Assembly: GCF_042650125.1 (NCBI RefSeq) | Contig: NZ_JBHSAP010000003.1 | Coordinates: forward strand, 49,212-113,211 | From: Salinithrix halophila | GTDB lineage: Bacteria; Bacillota; Bacilli; Thermoactinomycetales; DSM-45169 | Direction of reading: 5' to 3' | DNA length: 64,000 nt | In this document: one piece after another, positions 61,757 through 64,000 of the stretch | Layout of the letters: the number at the start of each line of letters is the position of its first letter | How positions within the stretch are numbered: position 1 is the first letter of the stretch | Notes under the pieces: generated by a model | What the model saw: the letters and a program-made list of their open reading frames with translations, nothing else | Database searches by the model: none | What the model was told of the DNA's origin: nothing | Made by a program: the position numbers and the translations under genes

Positions 61757-62665
61757 TTAGAGAACTTTTTCCCCAAATACGGAACCGATCAAAGCAACAG
61801 CCGCTTTGGCAGTCTTGTTTTCCACATCGAGGATCGGGTTAACCTCCACGAATTCAGCAGAAGTGAGAATCCCCGATTCAGCCAGTAACTCCATCGCCAG
61901 ATGACTTTCCCGGTAAGTCATACCCCCTGCCACCGGTGTACCTACCCCCGGTGCGTCATTGGGATCCATTCCGTCTAAATCTAGACTGAGATGGACACTA
62001 TCCGTACCTTCCGTAACGATCCGGATCGTTTCATCCATCACTGCACCCATGCCCATCCGATCAATTTCATGCATGGTAAAGACACGGATCCCTTTTTCCC
62101 GAATCAGATTGCGCTCCCCTTCATCAAGGGAGCGGGCACCAATCACGACAATGTTTTCCGGATGCACTTTAGGTGCATAGCCCGCGATATTGACCAAATC
62201 TGGATGGCCCAGCCCCAGGCTTACGGCGAGAGGCATACCATGAATATTACCGGTCGGGGATGTTTCCGCAGTATTCAGATCCCCATGGGCATCAAACCAG
62301 ATCAGACCCATTCGTTTTCGTTTCTTGGCAACACCGGCAATCGTACCGATGGCTATGCTGTGGTCTCCCCCCAATACCAGAGGGAACCGGCCACTTTCCA
62401 CGATTTTTTCCAAGGATCCTGCCAATTCTTCACTGACTGCCACGATCTCTTTCAGATATTTCAACTGTTGCTGCCCGACTTCGTATGATTCCGGTGTCGG
62501 AACCTGCAAGTTTCCGATATCTTTTACCTCATAACCGAGATGAGTCAATTTTTCCTGTATGGAAGCGTAACGGATGGCGCTTGGCCCCATATCTACCCCC
62601 CGCCGATCTGCGCCCAGATCCATCGGGACTCCCAGAATGGAGATCCCTTGTTTTCGCTTATCCAT
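61757..62665 (-). CDS. rocF: arginase
   Basis: The 302-residue ureohydrolase has the manganese motifs GGDHSIAIGT near residue 100, WFDAHGDLN near 123, and LDLDGMDPNDAPGVGTPVAGG near 225. NIHGMPLA is typical of arginase rather than agmatinase. It makes ornithine and urea from arginine. ATG 62665 gives the family N-terminus; an open extension to 62728 is unsupported. Confidence 0.93.
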   Translation of the reverse strand: MDKRKQGISILGVPMDLGADRRGVDMGPSAIRYASIQEKLTHLGYEVKDIGNLQVPTPESYEVGQQQLKYLKEIVAVSEELAGSLEKIVESGRFPLVLGGDHSIAIGTIAGVAKKRKRMGLIWFDAHGDLNTAETSPTGNIHGMPLAVSLGLGHPDLVNIAGYAPKVHPENIVVIGARSLDEGERNLIREKGIRVFTMHEIDRMGMGAVMDETIRIVTEGTDSVHLSLDLDGMDPNDAPGVGTPVAGGMTYRESHLAMELLAESGILTSAEFVEVNPILDVENKTAKAAVALIGSVFGEKVL

Positions 62666-62808
62666 TTTCACATCATCGCCCCCTCGATAGCCCAAAGCAT
62701 ATCCTCTATCCTTCCAACACTCTTTCATTTTAGCATAACCATCCCCAGCATCTATGTCTCATCCCCTGTTTCCTCATTTTTTCATCCTCACATACATAAA
62801 AGAGAGAT

Positions 62809-62881
62809 AAAGTGATTAAAAGGGACTATATAATGAATACAAGTGGGTAAATAGGAGCTAATCACTTTTAATGAATATTCA
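62809..62881. repeat. inverted repeats in the arginase/tRNA gap
   Basis: AAAGTGATTA (62809-62818) and TAATCACTTT (62859-62868) are perfect complements 40 bases apart. TGAATATTCA (62872-62881) is a palindrome resembling joined ARG-box halves. They lie 150-210 bases upstream of arginase and might bind AhrC-type regulators; this is uncertain. Confidence 0.35.
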
Positions 62882-62901
62882 TTTCACCCTTTTAGCCCAA
62901 A

Positions 62902-62928
62902 TAAAAAGGGCTCCCCACTGGGAGTCCC
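62902..62928 (-). terminator. terminator of the tRNA operon
   Basis: GGGACTCCC / GGGGAGCCC hairpin then TTTTTATTT on the minus strand, after tRNA-Gly. Confidence 0.85.
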
Positions 62929-62983
62929 ACCACTCAGTTGCATGAATATAAAAAACCCCACCTCATGAGGCAGGAATCTGGTT

Positions 62984-63058
62984 TGGAGCGGAAGACGGGA
63001 TTCGAACCCGCGGCCCCCACCTTGGCAAGGTGGTGCTCTACCCCTGAGCTACTTCCGC
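62984..63058 (-). tRNA. tRNA-Gly (GCC), CCA encoded
   Basis: Cloverleaf with acceptor GCGGAAG/CTTCCGC and anticodon loop TTGCCAA. The last gene of the tRNA operon. Confidence 0.97.
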
Positions 63059-63070
63059 ATATTATGTAGT

Positions 63071-63146
63071 TGGTGGGTCGTGCAGGCCTCGAACCTGCGA
63101 CATCCTGATTAAGAGTCAGGTGCTCTGCCAACTGAGCTAACGACCC
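63071..63146 (-). tRNA. tRNA-Lys (CTT), CCA encoded
   Basis: Acceptor GGGTCGT/ACGACCC and anticodon loop CTCTTAA. Confidence 0.96.
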
Positions 63147-63169
63147 ATCCCCGCTTGGGAAGATGGAAA

Positions 63170-63245
63170 TGGTGAGCCATGCAGGATTCGAACCTGCGAC
63201 ACCCTGATTAAAAGTCAGGTGCTCTACCAACTGAGCTAATGGCTC
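63170..63245 (-). tRNA. tRNA-Lys (TTT), CCA encoded
   Basis: Acceptor GAGCCAT/ATGGCTC and anticodon loop CTTTTAA. Confidence 0.97.
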
Positions 63246-63254
63246 GCAAAAAAA

Positions 63255-63329
63255 TGGCTGGGGCGGTAGGGATCGAACCTACGCATGACGGAGTCAAAGT
63301 CCGTTGCCTTACCGCTTGGCTACGCCCCA
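63255..63329 (-). tRNA. tRNA-Gln (TTG), CCA encoded
   Basis: Acceptor TGGGGCG/CGCCCCA and anticodon loop CTTTGAC. Confidence 0.97.
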
Positions 63330-63336
63330 TCATATA

Positions 63337-63421
63337 TGGTGGAGGGGGTAGGATTCGAACCTACGAAGGCAAAGCCAGCGGATTTACAGTCCGCCCCATT
63401 TGGCCACTTTGGTACCCCTCC
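63337..63421 (-). tRNA. tRNA-Tyr (GTA), CCA encoded
   Basis: 85 bases including a long variable arm, acceptor GGAGGGG/CCCCTCC, anticodon loop CTGTAAA. Confidence 0.97.
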
Positions 63422-63437
63422 ATATATTTATATCTTA

Positions 63438-63513
63438 TGGTGGACGGTGCAGGGCTCGAACCTGCGACCCCCTGCTTGTAAGGCAGGTGCTCTCCCAGCT
63501 GAGCTAACCGTCC
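63438..63513 (-). tRNA. tRNA-Val (TAC), CCA encoded
   Basis: Acceptor GGACGGT/ACCGTCC and anticodon loop CTTACAA. Confidence 0.97.
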
Positions 63514-63538
63514 AAGTGGACTCGGCGAGTCCTTTAAA

Positions 63539-63614
63539 TGGTGACCCGTAGGGGATTCGAACCCCTGAATGCCAGCGTGAAAGGCTGGTGTGTTGACCGC
63601 TTCACCAACGGGCC
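63539..63614 (-). tRNA. tRNA-Glu (TTC), CCA encoded
   Basis: Acceptor GGCCCGT/ACGGGTC and anticodon loop CTTTCAC. Confidence 0.97.
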
Positions 63615-63619
63615 CTAGG

Positions 63620-63695
63620 TGGAGCTCCCAACCAGACTCGAACTGGTGACCTCTTCCTTACCATGGAAGCGCTCTACCGACTGAGCTATGGGAGC
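63620..63695 (-). tRNA. tRNA-Thr (GGT), CCA encoded
   Basis: Acceptor GCTCCCA/TGGGAGC and anticodon loop ATGGTAA. Confidence 0.96.
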
Positions 63696-63698
63696 AGG

Positions 63699-63773
63699 TG
63701 GCTCCTCAGGCAGGACTCGAACCTGCAACCTACCGGTTAACAGCCGGGCGCTCTACCATTGAGCTACTGAGGA
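63699..63773 (-). tRNA. tRNA-Asn (GTT), CCA encoded
   Basis: Acceptor TCCTCAG/CTGAGGA and anticodon loop CTGTTAA. First tRNA after the promoter. Confidence 0.97.
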
Positions 63774-63805
63774 ACACTTGGCCGTTTTTTCAACGGACAT
63801 CGTTT

Positions 63806-63834
63806 ATTATATATCGTATCCTCATTTTTATCAA
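63806..63834 (-). promoter_or_regulatory. SigA promoter of the tRNA operon
   Basis: On the minus strand TTGATA (63834-63829), a 17-base spacer, then TATAAT (63811-63806): a near-consensus vegetative promoter about 33 bases before tRNA-Asn. Confidence 0.85.
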
Positions 63835-63911
63835 GAGGAAATTTTAAACTCCAGAAAGGTATGCACCCTGAAAACCGGATACGGAAGAAAAGCGTGGCTG
63901 GAATGAATCCA

Positions 63912-64000
63912 GGAGAAGTCCTCGACCGATTCGTATCCGTCAGCTGAACGCATCACTGCGCTTACACCTCGGACCGATCTACCTCGTCATCTTCAAGGGG
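63912..64000 (-). rRNA. 23S rRNA, 3' end (partial)
   Basis: The minus strand reads AAGATGACGAGGTAGATCGG, then GTAAGCGCAGTGATGCGTTC, then AGCTGACGGATACGAATCGG and TCGAGGACTT, the conserved last bases of Bacillales 23S rRNA. The rest lies beyond the window. No 5S gene is found between it and tRNA-Asn. Confidence 0.92.

Noticed and set aside
1..64000. CRISPR arrays
   Set aside because: No series of regularly spaced direct repeats was seen on reading either strand.

Overview
The window looks like chromosomal DNA of a low-to-moderate GC, spore-forming member of the Bacillales, and gene content and GC would fit a thermoactinomycete-type genome (this placement is inference). The reasons are Bacillus-like gene neighbourhoods: acpS - nnr - ydcC - alr - ndoAI - ndoA - rsbU/V/W - sigB; tex with cmpA and sprT nearby; sigW - cdaA - cdaR - glmM - glmS with a glmS ribozyme; yuaF-floT; and an rRNA-linked tRNA cluster. 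AGGAGG-type ribosome binding sites and frequent TTG/GTG starts fit as well.

Layout. 0-5.6 kb: an aminotransferase, a BI-1 membrane protein, a MoaD-MoaE fusion, a MoeB/ThiF-type activating enzyme and a beta-hydroxyacid dehydrogenase. 5.6-9.0 kb: an AT-rich accessory insert with a three-gene cassette (cysteine dioxygenase, clavaminate-synthase-like Fe(II)/2-oxoglutarate oxygenase, TauE/SafE exporter). A decayed partial second copy lies at its left edge. The insert sits inside a duplicated stretch of the dehydrogenase/EamA intergenic region. 9.0-15.3 kb: an EamA transporter, an AT-rich patch with two unknown exported or membrane proteins, sprT/cmpA, a subtilase, an unknown protein and an M23 peptidase. 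15.4-32 kb: tex, purU, fdhD, the SigB module, the EndoA toxin-antitoxin pair, alr, ydcC, nnr, acpS and an ABC-2 exporter. 32-46 kb: a class A PBP, a CHAP protein, an OpuC-type osmolyte transporter, a heme-degrading-type monooxygenase, NfeD/flotillin, a PerR-box-associated P1B ATPase, a truncated hemoglobin and a YihY protein. 46-51.5 kb: a LysM-NlpC/P60 enzyme, an SDR, cardiolipin synthase, and an SGNH hydrolase gene split by a 397-bp non-autonomous IS200/IS605 element. 51.7-62.7 kb: glmS, glmM, cdaR, cdaA, sigW, PEP carboxylase and arginase. 63-64 kb: nine tRNA genes and the 3' end of a 23S rRNA gene, all on the minus strand.

How the genes work together. GlmS and GlmM feed UDP-GlcNAc and cell-wall synthesis, CdaA/CdaR make and control c-di-AMP, and SigW probably drives the yuaF-floT operon, whose upstream region carries a near-consensus SigW promoter. 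RsbU/V/W and SigB form a general-stress partner-switching unit without an adjacent stressosome. MoaDE, MoeB/ThiF and FdhD point to molybdenum-cofactor enzymes such as formate dehydrogenase, and PurU is a formate source.

The two most unusual regions are the sulfur/oxygenase cassette at 6.1-8.7 kb and the mini-IS605 element at 50.7-51.1 kb. The element carries what looks like a stand-alone omega-RNA (reRNA) with no TnpB in the window. All assignments come from reading the sequence; no database search was run.
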